Notes under the pieces: generated by a model | Databases searched by the model: none | What the model saw: only the letters and a program-made list of their open reading frames with translations | What the model was told of the DNA's origin: nothing | In this document: positions 9,396 to 21,691 of the stretch, in pieces | How the letters are laid out: every line of letters starts with the position of its first letter | Position numbering within the stretch: position 1 is the stretch's first letter | Program-made: the position numbers and the translations under genes | Assembly (NCBI RefSeq): GCF_014633365.1 | Contig: NC_068350.1 | Span: forward strand, 31,859,119-31,923,118 | From: Diospyros lotus | Lineage: Eukaryota > Streptophyta > Magnoliopsida > Ericales > Ebenaceae | Direction of reading: 5' to 3' | Length of the DNA: 64,000 bases

Positions 9396-11385
9396 TCAAT
9401 CAATGGGCTGACCGAAGGACCTCTTACAGTGCGCAATTGCAGCATGCACGGAGTTCTCTCCGGGCGGCATTCTGGCCGCCGCTCCGCCGTGAAGCGGGGA
9501 GGATTTGATCGAACTCGGGCAGCTTTTAGCCCGTCCGGCAACGACCTCGGATCTCCGGCCTCCGTTTCCAAGAGAGTAGGTCTGACTCTGAAAGGTGAAG
9601 CCGGCGGCGGGGTCTTTTTGCAGGGTCCTGCTTCTAGCTGCCGGCCGTCTGTCAAAGGGCCTGATCAGTCTGTGATAGCTCTTGAGCCTCAGTTTACAGC
9701 TTCCGAGCTGTTTGTTTCTGCGATTGTAATTGTTGCTAAGTTGGTGGAGATTGAGGAATGGAGATAGCATGGATCTGATGCTCATGGACTGGAACTTGAT
9801 TAGGAACTTCATCACTCCACCATTTGTTGCTGCAGCATTCAACTTTGAGGGTTTCCTAGTCCTGGAGTGGTAAATATATATATATGGGCTATAGCTCATG
9901 AAAAGGAAAATGAAGGAAGGATAATGTAACAGACAATACAGCCACGTAAGCCCCAGCCTCTATACAGATAGGAGGAACCGACACACAGAGTATAAAAAGC
10001 AAAGCATAATTTGTGGGCCTTTGGTGGATAGACGACGGCACAGGCACTAAACCATCACATGACAGATGACATGAGAACTAATAAAATAATTTTTAAGGTA
10101 AGGGAGGTGACCCAAGACCAAGGGGACCGCACCCAACACGTGGAGGGAGTGTCACAAACCAGAAATTCCAATAAGCTTGCATCAAGAAGGAATAAAAGTA
10201 GGTAAATTGCATATATATATATATATTGTAGATCTGATGTGGGTTTTCTATTAAACAGCAATTACTATCTTTTTACCTAACGAAAAAAATGCTATTTTTT
10301 TTTACATATCTTAACATTCAACTTTTATTATGGCCAACTTATATGATCTATCATATTTGCTAGAATTTGATATATTTTATGTTTTTTTTCAATTATTTAA
10401 TATAATACTTTTCATTTATCCTGGTTTGCCTAGTGCCTAATATAAGATAAAAAGGTGGGGAGGTGCATTAAATTAATTATTAGGGAATAAGAAGATAAGA
10501 CCAACAATAATCACATGCATTGTATTGAGAAGAGATGGAATTATAAATATGGGTAAATTGATTACATTTTAGAATTCGTCTAACTAAATCTTAAACGTTT
10601 TAAAATTTGTCACGATGTTTCTTAGAATGACCACAATTCAAGGGGCTATGGGAAAAGTTTTGAAATTAATTAAATAAATTTTAAAATTAGAGACGCATTC
10701 GAATTAAATGACTAAAGTTTGAGAAATGTATAATGAAATTTCTAACAATAGAATAGAAGTAAAAGGGAAGAAAAGAAATGATGGGAAACCTTAAACATTA
10801 GAGATATATATGCTAAGTGGTAAAATAAAATTACCTATTTCTGGCCAACTCCAAGCTTCCGGGCAAATGCTGATCATCAGCATCAGCATCCGGCCGGCCA
10901 TTCTCGGTCCTGAATTCAAACGGCGATCGCTTCCAAGCCGGCAGGAACGCATTCAACAAACGCTCTAACACCGGAATTTGCACCTTTCTTTTGTTGCCAT
11001 CACTTACTCCGTCCATAGATGGAAGCCTGAATCCTCCTTCCAGCTCCGGAGACCTATCTGATACTGCAGCTCCGGTTGCATACTCATGACCACTGCTGCC
11101 GGAGGTGGAAGAGCACAAGGTGGAGGCCGGCGAAGACGAGGGGAAGCCAGGAAACGAAGCAGCCGATGAGAAGGAAATCCGAAACTCAATCTCCTCCTCT
11201 CCGCCACCACTACCGGAGCAGTTTCTTATTGTTGCCTCTGCTGGTTCGAGAGCGATTTCGATGTAGCTCTCTTCATCTTCGTTGGGAAACAGCCCGGTGG
11301 AGGCGTCGAAGAACTCCAAGGAGCTGAAAGTGAAGCTCTCTTCGAGCTCTTCGTCTCGGAAGCCAGCGATCTTGCTTTCTTCCAT
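9396..11385 (-). CDS. MAKR-like: Membrane-associated kinase regulator (MAKR/BKI1 family), two exons
   Basis: I assemble this gene from exon 1 (11385-10835) and exon 2 (9717-9396), separated by an intron of 1117 bp. The donor is AG|GTAATT and the acceptor TCGCAG|A, both phase 2, giving a 290-residue protein. Exon 1 encodes an acidic N-terminus, the MAKR-like segment ESYIEIALEP (residues 39-48), EIEFRISFSS (65-74), and a Ser-rich linker. Exon 2 starts with a basic stretch (about residues 187-214, LRLKSYHRLIRPFDRR region) that could be the plasma-membrane hook. It then has AKSCPSSIKSSP and ends with NSVHAAIAHCKRS (272-284), close to the C-terminal receptor-kinase-binding motif of BKI1 and MAKR proteins. 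Known family members are intrinsically disordered, membrane-tethered regulators of receptor kinases such as BRI1. Which MAKR subtype this is remains unclear. Neither exon alone would reveal the family as clearly as the joined pair. Confidence 0.85.
9718..10834 (-). other. Intron of the MAKR-like gene
   Basis: The boundaries follow from GT...AG sites in matching phase that join two family-specific segments. The interior is AT-rich, with an (AT)n tract near 10208-10226. The ORFs inside it look like chance. Confidence 0.75.
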
Positions 11386-12898
11386 GGCGGAGCCGATCAG
11401 CTATCCAATGGAACAGTACAGCCAAATGATTTAAAGCTAATCTGTTCGATCTGTAGGGACCAACCAATCCAACCAACCGATCGAATCCTTTGTTCTGATT
11501 TTGTTCGGATCTGATCTTAATTTGCGTTACTAGAAAGCAGATTTAATTGCTTTATTTAGAACCTGCTGCAATTGCCACCGGCGTGGTTGTTGGCCGGAGA
11601 TCCACCGGAGAGGAGAGAAAAGTGGATGCGAGTGAAAGACTCTACTTTTCCAAGTCAACATGTACCGTTTTAAAATGTCCGGCAGGCAGACCCGCCCAAT
11701 GTCAATTTGGACCGATTACTGAATTCCGGGTCATATTTTTGTTATTTTGATTATAATTTTTTATGTATAAATTATAAAAAAATATTTTCTCTATTCTCAA
11801 TGAAGAAAAGCCAAACAACATACAAAGCATGTCTCCTACCATTGTTTTTAACTTTTAACTACTTATTTCGATCGATGCATCTTAATCTCATACACGTAAA
11901 TTACCGATCAATAGTAATATTTTTAATTTAAAAATAAGAAGAGAATATCTATTTTGGACGTTAGGCAACATTTAAGGTTTAGGGGGTGAATGTGTGGAAT
12001 CCATACCTCTCTTTTTTCTCTCAATTTGTCTGCATTAGATAAATTTTATGTTGGCCGACACGAACAACATAAAAATTTCATGAAAACAAGATATAATCAA
12101 TTAACAACAAATATTAGCGGACTCAAAAGTACAATATGTAATTGAATTGAAAAGTTGGATGTTCCAATTAAAAAAAATTAAAAATTGAGTCAAAATTTGA
12201 GAATACATGAAAGTTGGTTTTTTTCTTTTTTATAATCTATTATTTCTTAATATAATAAAAACATATCGAGTCTTAATTCATATATGGGACACGAACTATA
12301 TAAACTTTATCTTGTTAAAAATCTTTAGATAATATGTATTTATTATATATTATTTTTAACATTTAAATAATTATATTAATTGATTAAATAGTTTAAAATA
12401 TTATTTATTTAACATTAATTAATAAAAATTAATTAAATATTAAAAATAATATATAATAAATACACCAAAAACAAAGTACATTTATTAATGTCTACTATTC
12501 AACAAATTGAATATAATAATATTAAATAATTTAGACCTGTATGTGTATGCTCCCGTGAATCTTTAATTTACAAGTTATATATTTTAACCTTGTAGATTTA
12601 CGTTCTCTTTACTTAGACATTTAAATTTTTTTGTTATTTTAAAAATATTTTTGAACTTATAATTTCGAGACAGTTACATTTTAAATTTTTTGTTATTTCA
12701 ATTATATTATAAATTCATTATTCTTAATAAATTTATCGAGATATACAATTAACTTAAAATTATATAGTTTTAAAGTGTAATTGAAATAACAAAAAGTTTA
12801 AAAGTGTAATTGACTCAAAATTAGGTGTAATTAAAATAACAAAAAAATTGAATATTTAAATAAAAAATGTGCAAATACAAGGGTTAAAATATGTATTT
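11386..12898. other. 5' flank of the MAKR gene and AT-rich intergenic DNA
   Basis: 11386-11690 is of more balanced composition and probably contains the 5' UTR and promoter of the minus-strand MAKR gene. I see no clear TATA box at the expected distance. From 11740 on the sequence is very AT-rich with no ORF or repeat I can name. Confidence 0.5.
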
Positions 12899-13085
12899 GG
12901 CAGCTCCTAGTGCACAGGTCAAGTGATTGGGTCATGATAAGATGAGATTCGCATCAATAGGTCATGGGTTCGACTATTTACTCTGCGCAATGAGGTAAAG
13001 TCTTTATCTGTAATTTATCTCATCTGTCAAAATTGAGGGCACAAGCGACATGAGACCACACAAGAACGGTGATCTCAAATTTGTA
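12899..13085 (+). mobile_element. SINE-like repeat, copy 2 (best preserved)
   Basis: tRNA-derived architecture: a 5' segment 'ggcagctcctagtgcacagg', a B-box-like GGGTTCGACT near 12967, then 'actctgcgcaatgaggtaaagtc' and 'ctgtcaaaattgagggcacaagcg'. The reverse complement of 25745-25900 matches it over nearly the whole length. 'gtatttgg' also occurs just left (12894-12900) and right (13083-13090), and could be an 8-bp target duplication. Confidence 0.65.
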
Positions 13086-14084
13086 TTTGGCCATCTTTAA
13101 TTAGATTAATGGGTGGCTATGATTTTAAGGCCTCCTTAAATAAATAAATAAATATATAATTTTAATAATTTTTAATGTATTATAAATGTGAATGGGTGAC
13201 GTCATTTTGACCCGGGTATCAAGGCCAAGCTTGAGAGAGACAATAGAGGACAAGTCCCGGGACTTAATGAAAATTAATCCCTCTGCACCCCTATAGTTTA
13301 ATTTAATATAATTAAAGTAAATATATTAATGCACTTTGATTTGTTTTTTTGGTTAAGGGCTAAAACAAAACAAGGGTCGGGTCGTCCTCATGGACCAAAG
13401 AGAAAGAGAGGTTGGATGATCCGAATAGAATTGCAGGTTTTATGGGTATATATATAATGGCAGGTCAATAGACTTTTTATTGAAAAATAATTAAATTAAA
13501 TTCTTCAACCTCATAATTAAGTCCCACAAATTTGTTTAAGTTGATAATCAATCAAGTTGTCTACAAAAATTCAAATTATTAAGCATGAAACAAGCAAGCA
13601 TGACTGTGCACAAAACATGATATATAGTGATGATACCTTGAAAAATTAAGGAAATTCACGTAGAAAGAATAAAGTATTAGGTCATTGGACTTATGTTGGA
13701 AGTCAAATACACAATTAGCTCATATTTTGATTTTGAGAATTTAGATTCCGAGTGAATTATACTCCTAAATTACCTGAGAATAATCAAAGTAAGATATCTT
13801 AATCGATGTAGAAGATAAACACCGAGGCAATATATGAATAATCTTCTCAAAGCATAGTTCAGATAAAAGAAAGTCTTGAAATATTTATTCGTTAAGGAAT
13901 CTCAACGGGATAAACTCTCAATATGAAGCAAACCTTAGGATGTAGAGAATGGATAAATCCAAACCTAGTATTCAGAAATATAAAATAAGCATTTGATATG
14001 TGAAAAATGCCAACAAGCACATGAAATGGAATTAGGTTACATGGGTTGACGAGGATCAACAACAAGACTCGGTCAATTTTCTTT
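13086..14084. other. Intergenic, no gene recognised
   Basis: AT-rich sequence with a mixed-composition patch at 13195-13265. No ORF, RNA gene or named repeat is supported. Confidence 0.5.
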
Positions 14085-14800
14085 TTTTTTTTTTAGATAA
14101 GATTAGTTAGTTATTCTTTTAGTAGTGTTTTCTTATTTTATTTTTTTTTAGATTACGTGTTATCACTCGCATCCTCCGCTGAACCCGCCCCGGGGTTATA
14201 TGTTTTCCTATTTTTTAGTTTAGTACATTTGTGTATAATCTATTTAATAGAAGTTTGGACTTGTATTGATTATCATAAAGAAAATTGTTATTCCTTTGTC
14301 TCTTGATTACCTTTCATTTTATTTTTTTTTATAGTTTTACAGAATTTCTCCTTCCTATAAATTTCTATCCCTATCAACATTCCAAGTGCTTTTAATGTCG
14401 TGTCTCATAATCTCCGTAAGTTTAGTAAGAGGTATTCAATTCCTATCTAGTGATACCAGTCCAAATCAATCTTGGACTAAAAAAATTAGGAGAAATTAAC
14501 TAATCCTTTACGATATAGGTCAGATTAATGATACGTATAAAAAAATAAAATAAAAACAATTAACACAAGAAATGGAGATGACATTTTATTTGATTTAAGT
14601 TTATTTATTATGTTTAGATAATATTAGTGAGTTTGTTTAATATGCCCTTAAATTGTATTAGTTATTATAAGAAATGAAGAAAATTATATCTTTCTCTTGA
14701 ATCTTTCTCCTATGACTTCTCTGCTCTTCTTTTCACTATAATTTGTAGTAAGTTTCCTTCTCCCTAAATTCCATTCCTATCAATTGATTAATTCTCTTTG
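14085..14800 (+). repeat. Pair of degenerate copia-like LTR pieces in direct orientation
   Basis: The sequence 14088-14390 ('ttagataagattagttag...gtattgattatcataaagaaaattg...ttcctataaatttctatccctatcaa') reappears, diverged, at about 14612-14800 ('ttagataatattagtgag...gtattagttattataagaaatgaagaaaatt...ctccctaaattccattcctatcaa'). Such ends are typical of copia LTRs. The spacing and lack of coding sequence suggest old LTR fragments. Confidence 0.4.
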
Positions 14801-15548
14801 TAATCTTCATCATGAATCTTAACCCAAAAAATATAAAAAAGACCTCAAAGAGTGAGGCAAAGGTACTTCATGAAATGTGAATCCTATCCTATGGTGCTTG
14901 TATTCGTATATAGGCATATATATATGTATATGTACATTTGTTTGTCATAATGTGCAGCCAAATCCCTTTTCTTAATCCACAATTTAGCATTAGCATTAGC
15001 ATACAAACACCAAACTTCTTCTCTTGTCTTGGAATTATTGGGACCCCATTTCTATTTCTATCTACCGCTGTCCTTTTAATTCTTTTAAATCATTCCTCTT
15101 CTTAAGTGCATAAATCCCGATTTATAGGCTGCATGTGCACACAAGGAATCCAAGGATTCACACCAATTATTGAATTGATGCTTCCAAAATTTGCATTCGC
15201 TACACTCCAACTTGATGACCCACCAATATTTCCCTTATACATGGGACACTACAAAATTAGGACTGCCCAAAAGTTCACCCAAAAGGACTATCTGATGTAC
15301 GATCGATGCTTAAATCAGATATCGAATAAAACAAAAACTAGAGGTGTTTAAGACGTCGGAGACACTCCAGAGCTATAAGAGTAAAGTATAATTACAATGG
15401 AGTATAGAGTTTTAGAGTATCAAAAATTTAGGATGTGAAGAGCTCTTCCCATATGTTTTTCTTTAAGGTATTTAAAGGCTTCTTTTGTTACATGAACCTT
15501 TTGGTGTCGCATGTGTTCCAATATGTAATGTGTCAACTATCTAATCCA
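14801..15548. other. Intergenic, no gene recognised
   Basis: Contains one 81-codon plus-strand ORF (15106-15351) with no family features. It also has a short (TA)-rich tract near 14918-14932. Confidence 0.5.
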
Positions 15549-15960
15549 TGTAAAACCCAAAATTTTAGATAATTTTTGAAATATTAATTTTCAAGAAAAA
15601 AATATTAAATGGGTATTTTGATGATTAACAAAAATTTTATAAAATTTTAGAGTGTTAAATTATGAGAAAACGTCCGAATAACTCTGATTGACAAATGAAT
15701 TCAAAATTTGGATACTATTCGATTACCGAAATTCTTTAGGATTTTGGAGTATTAATTTTTAGGAAAAATCATTAAATGAATAATTTGTAGGATTTTGCCT
15801 TCAAATTTCTTTCTATCATCTAATAGCCTTAATTTATTTTTTCATTTAATGTTTTCCAATAAATTTTGAGTTGATAAAACTTTATAAATTATTTTAATTT
15901 ACTTAAGCCTACAAATTCCTTTGAATAACAAAAATGAAAAAAATGAATGAACCCTTATTA
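15549..15960 (+). repeat. Possible gypsy LTR 5' fragment
   Basis: Begins TGTAAAACCCAAAATTTTAG, resembling the starts of the long solo LTRs in this window, and soon fades into AT-rich sequence. No right end or target duplication is visible. Confidence 0.3.
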
Positions 15961-16795
15961 AAATTACGAGTAATACTAATTATTGATCTAAGGATAGTGG
16001 TTAAACAACAATATATAAACTTTAGTTTCAAACAATATTTTATTGATTGATAATAAATGTATTATGTTTTGTAATATTTTATTCACTAATAAATTGTTTT
16101 GAAACTAAAAATAAAGTATAATAAATATATTTTTGTTATGAAATAAGATGTATTTATTGTTATTTAACATAATAGCTAACATTATCGTTAAATCATTTTA
16201 ATGTAATTTAATAACAAATTTTTATTAAATTATATTAAAAAAATTTAATATATAGAAGATAGAAGATATAATTAATGCTATGAGCTTTATATATATATTT
16301 ATATATTAGTTGTTACTAATGTATATCGTAGGGTTGAATTAAATATATAAAAGATAAAAGATAAAAAAATCATCTAATTAAGATATATTTAGAGTTGGAA
16401 TTGAATCGAATCAAGTCAAATCAAGTTTTATTGAGCTTAGGCTTGCCTCGACAAGCTTGAGCTCAGCCTCTTGAGTTCGACTCAAGCTTTAAAACTTGGC
16501 TCAAGCTCAATTAATCTGAATTGAGCTCAGGCTCAAACTCAAATTTATTAGAATTATATTTAAAAAAACTTGATAATCTGATATACAAATAATCAACAAA
16601 TATAACTACTTTAAATCAAATATGATAATCAACAAATCCTAATAGTAAACTAGGTATTACTTGATTAATCTTCAAGTTACAGTATATTTTATCATCAACA
16701 CATTTTAATGGAGAAAGTGTATTAAAGTTTTGCATTTAATTTTTTATTTTCAAAATCAAACTCAACAAAATTTAAAAATGTTATTATAATAATTT
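15961..16795. other. AT-rich DNA with a GAGCTC/TCAAGC word repeat
   Basis: At 16395-16560 there are repeated words 'gagctcaggctc' and 'caagctt' in both orientations ('cttgagctcagcctcttgag', 'ggctcaagctcaattaat'), like hairpin-rich non-coding plant repeats. The rest is AT-rich without features. Confidence 0.4.
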
Positions 16796-17166
16796 TGTTG
16801 AGAAATTTTTATTTTAATTTATTGAGAAAATATTTTTGGGTGATCAAATATGTTTTAGTAAATTTGGTTTATTGATAATTTTCAAAATATTTTAATTCTC
16901 TTAAGTTTGAAAATTTCATACTTAGATATATTTTTAAAATAGTCAAGTACAATTTTGTATTAGTTGAGTATGTTATAAAGCTTGTGAGAAAAATTTATGA
17001 AATTTGATTAAATATGAAAAAGCTTTTTGATAAAACTAAATCGAGTATTGCTCAACATTCTTTCAAAAACAATCAAGTATATGAATTGTTCCAATCGACT
17101 ATCATAAGTTCCTACTCGAGTATGTTATGCAAAGTTCTATTATCTTAAAGTTAAATCGAGTATGAT

Positions 17167-18996
17167 TGTAATACCCAAAGTTTTTCTAGGTATTGTTGTT
17201 CAAGAAGTAAAGCGTTTCCTTCGAAGTTCAAGGATACGGTTGATACATATGAAGTTCATGGGTAATCGTCGAGGAACAAATGAAGGATTTTCTGAAAGAT
17301 CATGGAAACTACCGCGAGGGGGCATCATCTTAAGGGATTTTGAAAAGGTTTAAGGGGTTCTACGACTCAAATGTTATAAGTACAAATGACTTTTTGGGCT
17401 AAAAAGTTATTTGAGAGAAATTTAAAATATCTTGTAACTAAACACTTAAGGAAACCAAGTGAGCTAACTTATAGTTAGGGAAGTTATCATGAGCAATGAT
17501 GGGAAATGTAGAAAATATAATTTATCATGTGGGATGTAATGATGGGAAATCTTGAAAATCAAATTAAGCATGTGGTGGCACATATCTCAATGGACACTTA
17601 TCGTAAGGGTATGAAATTGCACAAATCTCTAGGGACACGTGACGTGATCCTACGAAAGTAATGATTTCCTAACTTATCCAAGCGACACATGGCACACCTG
17701 GATTGACCGAGGATGCCTATAAATATTAAGCCTTTAGAAGGGACATTCTCACCATTAAACAAGAGAAAAAATGATGTGAGTTTGAGAGGAGAAACTTTGT
17801 CAAAGAATGAGGTGGAAAAATACTTCGTTGGAAAATTTGGACAGCCACCGTAAAAGGAATGAAACAGCATCAAAACAGTAAGGTAATTCCAATTTCTTTT
17901 GTAGTTTGATATAGAATTGAATAAGGGTCGTGTGGGTTCAAACGGGGGTCAAATCGGAGTCCGAACGAGGGAGAATAGGCTGAAAAACATCAAGAGGTTA
18001 AAACGGAGGGGCGGCACGTGCAGCTCACGCGCCACCTGCCTGCTGCGAGTGCAGCGCGTGGGGGTCCTTCCCCCAGCACGTGTGTGGGGCCTCATTGGGC
18101 CACAATTTTGCAGATTTGGTTCTTAAATTTATTCTTAGGACCCTATATAAAAATATTTTAGATTTGAGTTATGAAAATATGTTATTTTTGCAGAAAAACA
18201 TTCCTAAACCTTGTGAATAATGCCTTAACGCTTCCAAACCAGCAAGGTGAGTGCTTCTTGCATCCTTATGATACATACCGAACATTTTGTCTTCACATGG
18301 GTAAGGGTGATTACTTGCGTAAGAATGACTTTTCTTTAAACCAAACATTTTCTCTTTCTTTGTCATGCATCACTTGGTAGGTGTGGCTAGTTGAAGTCAG
18401 AATCTCATGTTAGACTGGTGAAAAGTCATGGAGATGTGTGAACATGATGGATCAGCGGGGGTGATTGCAACACCTCGGCATCACTACCACATAAGCGGTT
18501 TCATGTCATTTTGCATAACTCATTTACATGCATGCTTTCTCTTCTTGATGCACTCATTTAGATATAACTATCTAACTTGGGTGTCTCATATTCCTGGAAC
18601 ATTCAACGTTCCAGATGAGTTAGTCGTGACAAGTGCCCCGGAATCGAGCCAAAGGAAAGGAAATGAAGTGGTTCTCGAATAGCTAGCTTCTTAAATTTTG
18701 ATTGTAAAAACGTTGTATTGTGGCTTTAGAGGCAGTTTTAATTGCTGTAAAAAGGGAGTCTAAATGATCCCTAGATCCTGATTTTGTTTAAGGGATTGTC
18801 AGGTTATTTTTACATTAAAAGCATATAGTGGAAGCTTTGATTGCTTAGCTTATGAATTTTTTAAAAGTTTTCAGGTTCAATCATTTGCTTCCGATAGCAA
18901 AGGCTTCCATAAACGCTTTTGATTGTCTTATGGATGCTAGCATCATCATGCATCTTTGTATATGTGTTTTGGAGAAAAGAAAGGCGGGGCGTTACA
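17167..18996 (+). mobile_element. Solo gypsy-type LTR A (TSD atgat)
   Basis: An 1830-bp unit starting TGTAATACCCAAAG and ending GGCGGGGCGTTACA. It is flanked by the perfect 5-bp target duplication atgat (17162-17166 and 18997-19001) and inserted into a copia LTR. It has no gag, pol, PBS or second LTR, so it is a solo LTR. It contains a GC-rich island at about 18009-18110 and a CTGGAAC...GTTCCAG palindrome at 18594-18614. Confidence 0.85.
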
Positions 18997-19766
18997 ATGA
19001 TACTTTTGAAATCGAGTAAGGATCTTTCAATCACTCAAGTGAGCTTTTCTACAATATTGAGTATCTCCAAAGTTATATAATCTGAGCATCTTTTTACTTG
19101 AGTAAAGCTTATTTGTCAATCGACTAATGTATTTTATTAATTGAGTAAATATATGTATTAGTAAAGTGAAGATAGATTGGTTTCTGGCTAAGTCTATGGA
19201 CTTAAATGCAATATAGTAACAAATGTTAGTACTTGAGTGAAGTAGTTTTATATTAGTCGAGTAACCTTAGCCTTGTAATCGAGTGAGTAATGCAAGTTTT
19301 TGTGGCTTTTGAATAAGTGGAGTAATGATTTGGTCATACTTAAATAAGCCTGCTATATAATCGATTACATTATATAGCCAATCGAGTAAGCTACTAGATT
19401 AGTCGAGTAACCCTATACGATAGTTGAGTATCAACTGTCATATTTTTAATTTTATAACTGTCACTCAAAAAAGAAAGAAATGACAGTTTTTGACTGTTTG
19501 AGCTTTATTTCATCTTATGAAGTCTGATTATGTTATTTTATAATAAAATGATAAATATGTTTATGTATAGTATGCCAAATGTTTTATCTTCATAACATGC
19601 ATATTTTTTTTGATTAATTTAACTGTTATCAGTCAAATCAAAAGAAATTATGAGTATATGCAGGTAACAAGGTAAAACCCAAGTCTCAAAACTTCTATAA
19701 AAGGCCTAGTCCTACAAGAGATCATACGGCTATTGTCCAAGTAATGTCAAGCCAACCTAAACTTAA

Positions 19767-20975
19767 AAACAACCTACGTTGCACGGAAACAGAAATATGA
19801 AGCATTTTTTATACGAAACAGAAACGAAAAAATAACATTTTTCCAAAAAAGTAGGAAACAAAAATGTGGGGTAAAGTGTAAATTTAAAAAATATAACATT
19901 TTTTTTGTAAATATAATTTTAATATAAAAAATAATTTAAATATAAATAATAAACATAGTTCAATAATACATTTCAAACAAACATAAATATAAAATTCACA
20001 ATGCATTCAAATAACTATCAATAATATTTGAATTTAAAATTAAAAAATCAGTTCTATACATATTAAGAAGTACTAAAATATCATTTACACTTGAGTGATT
20101 AAGATGGCAATAATCAGTTCAAAGTGAACAAAAATTATAAGATAATTGATTAATTAAATTTAAACATAAAAGTATTCATATAATTACTACTTAATATAAC
20201 CATTCTGTACTTACAGTTGAACCCTATCTTTTCAAAGGGTAGCAATTAATATGGTGATTGCAGTGAAGTGTTGGTCTATTCCTGAGGAATTTTTTTAGGA
20301 CTGATGTATTTGAATATTTGTAATTTAGTGCTTCAATTGATTTGATAATTTGAATATGCTTTTTATTATTGCATTCATAGAAAAACATGATGATGCCCAT
20401 TCTCCAAATTAAGCTTATGGGCAAAACTTAAAAGTATGTAATCAATCCATTTGTTAAATTTTATAAGACATACCAATGAAATCAATAGATCTAAAATGAG
20501 GGAGAGTAAAACATTAATATAAGTGCATGAACAGAAAGAGAAAAAGAGAGAGAAAGATTGGGGAGGAGGAGTGGTTACTTAGAAGGAATGACCAACGAGT
20601 TGTGGCGACTTAAGAGGGAACAACGGTGGTGACCGACAGAAAGGGGCGATCTTCATTTGTGAGAGAACGACGATGACTAACAGAGAGAGAACGACAAAGG
20701 GACAATGACCTGAACTGAAACTGAGGGAACAACGGCAAAGAAGCACCTAGAGGTTGGAGCAGCAAGCGCTCGATTGAAAGACAAAATGAAAGAAGAAGAC
20801 TGAAAAGAGACGAAAAAAAGGGGCTCGACCTTCGGGATGCTGGGTGAGTGAGATTGATCCCTGACTTTATTGTCACCAAAAATGCCTCGAAATGTTTCAC
20901 AATTTACAAAAACGGGTTGTTTTTGAAACGAGAAACGGTTTGGAAACATCAAAACAATGTCTTCAAGCCATTTCT
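19767..20975. mobile_element. Unclassified insertion in the copia LTR
   Basis: This segment interrupts sequence that is otherwise collinear with the related copia LTRs. It begins 'acgttgcacggaaacagaaa' and ends with 'tgaaacgagaaacggtttgg...aaaacaatg'. A GA-rich tract lies at about 20525-20700. Repeated GAAAC(G/A)GAAA words lie at both ends in the same direction, so it lacks terminal inverted repeats. The ORFs on both strands (up to 113 codons) carry no domain. The class is unknown. Confidence 0.35.
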
Positions 20976-21691
20976 GTGCTTCAGAGGACATAATAAAGTC
21001 GAATTCATTTCTGGCCAAAGTTCATTGCTTGAGCGATAATCTTTCATGCTCATCCTCCTTCATTTCAAGCCATTATCTAGTCAAGTCTTATGAAGATTTT
21101 CTTAAACCAAAAATTAGAAACAAGAGAGAGTTATGTATTTTATTCATTTACGTCTTGCAACTCTCTTTCATCCAAGAGAAAGTCTAAAATCATTGTATTA
21201 TCTTTTTTTTTTTTTTTTTTTGAGAAATCTTTTCACAATATTTGTAAAACTTGTAAAAGGTTATACCTGATCATTTGAAAAATAATGTATTGATTTTGGC
21301 TTAGCCAGATATAAAAAATCAAGTATGATACATTAAGCTTTATCCTTGAAAGGTAGTGGTTGTGGTTGAGCCTAAGATGAAAAAACTAATTGTAGAGGTT
21401 ACAGTTGATCTTGTAAAAGTTGGAATTCCTACTTAACCTATGAAAAATGGAGGTTTTAATTGAATCTGCAAAAATTATGTATAAGTTATAGTTAATCCCT
21501 AAAAGTTAAAATCCTTGATGGATGTTTTTAAAATCTTTAGTGAGAAATTAAGATAGTAGACTAGACTTGTTAGATGAACCATTCAAAAATGTTGTGTTCT
21601 TGAGATTTGCTTCTTGTTTCTTTTAATGATATCATTCTTCATCTGTCATATAATGTTTTCTCATTTAAATTAAGTTAATCAATATCCAACA

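Larger units (their letters stand above)
16796..21691 (-). mobile_element. Copia-type LTR (reverse strand), split by two insertions
   Basis: It starts TGTTGAGAAATTTTTATTTTAATT on the plus strand and matches the reverse complement of the ends at 53344 and 61101 (...AAATTTCTCAAC). The pieces 16796-17166, 19002-19760 and 20976-21691 line up with the LTRs at 51330-53344 and 59647-61101. Shared features are TCGAGTA/TACTCGA words, 'tgaaaggatttctcaagag', and the 'taggtagtggttgtggttgagcc' region. The left end is clear, but the right end (CAACA at 21691) is tentative. No target duplication was found and no internal coding region is present. Confidence 0.6.

Noticed and set aside
9266..9655. 129-codon minus-strand ORF with Arg/Pro-rich sequence
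   Set aside because: It overlaps MAKR exon 2 in another frame and has no domain; the exon-2 frame carries the family motif.
9345..9767. 140-codon plus-strand ORF
   Set aside because: Antisense shadow of MAKR exon 2; its length follows from the GC-richer exon.
15106..15351. 81-codon plus-strand ORF
   Set aside because: No known motif, no intron context and AT-rich surroundings; not distinguishable from chance.
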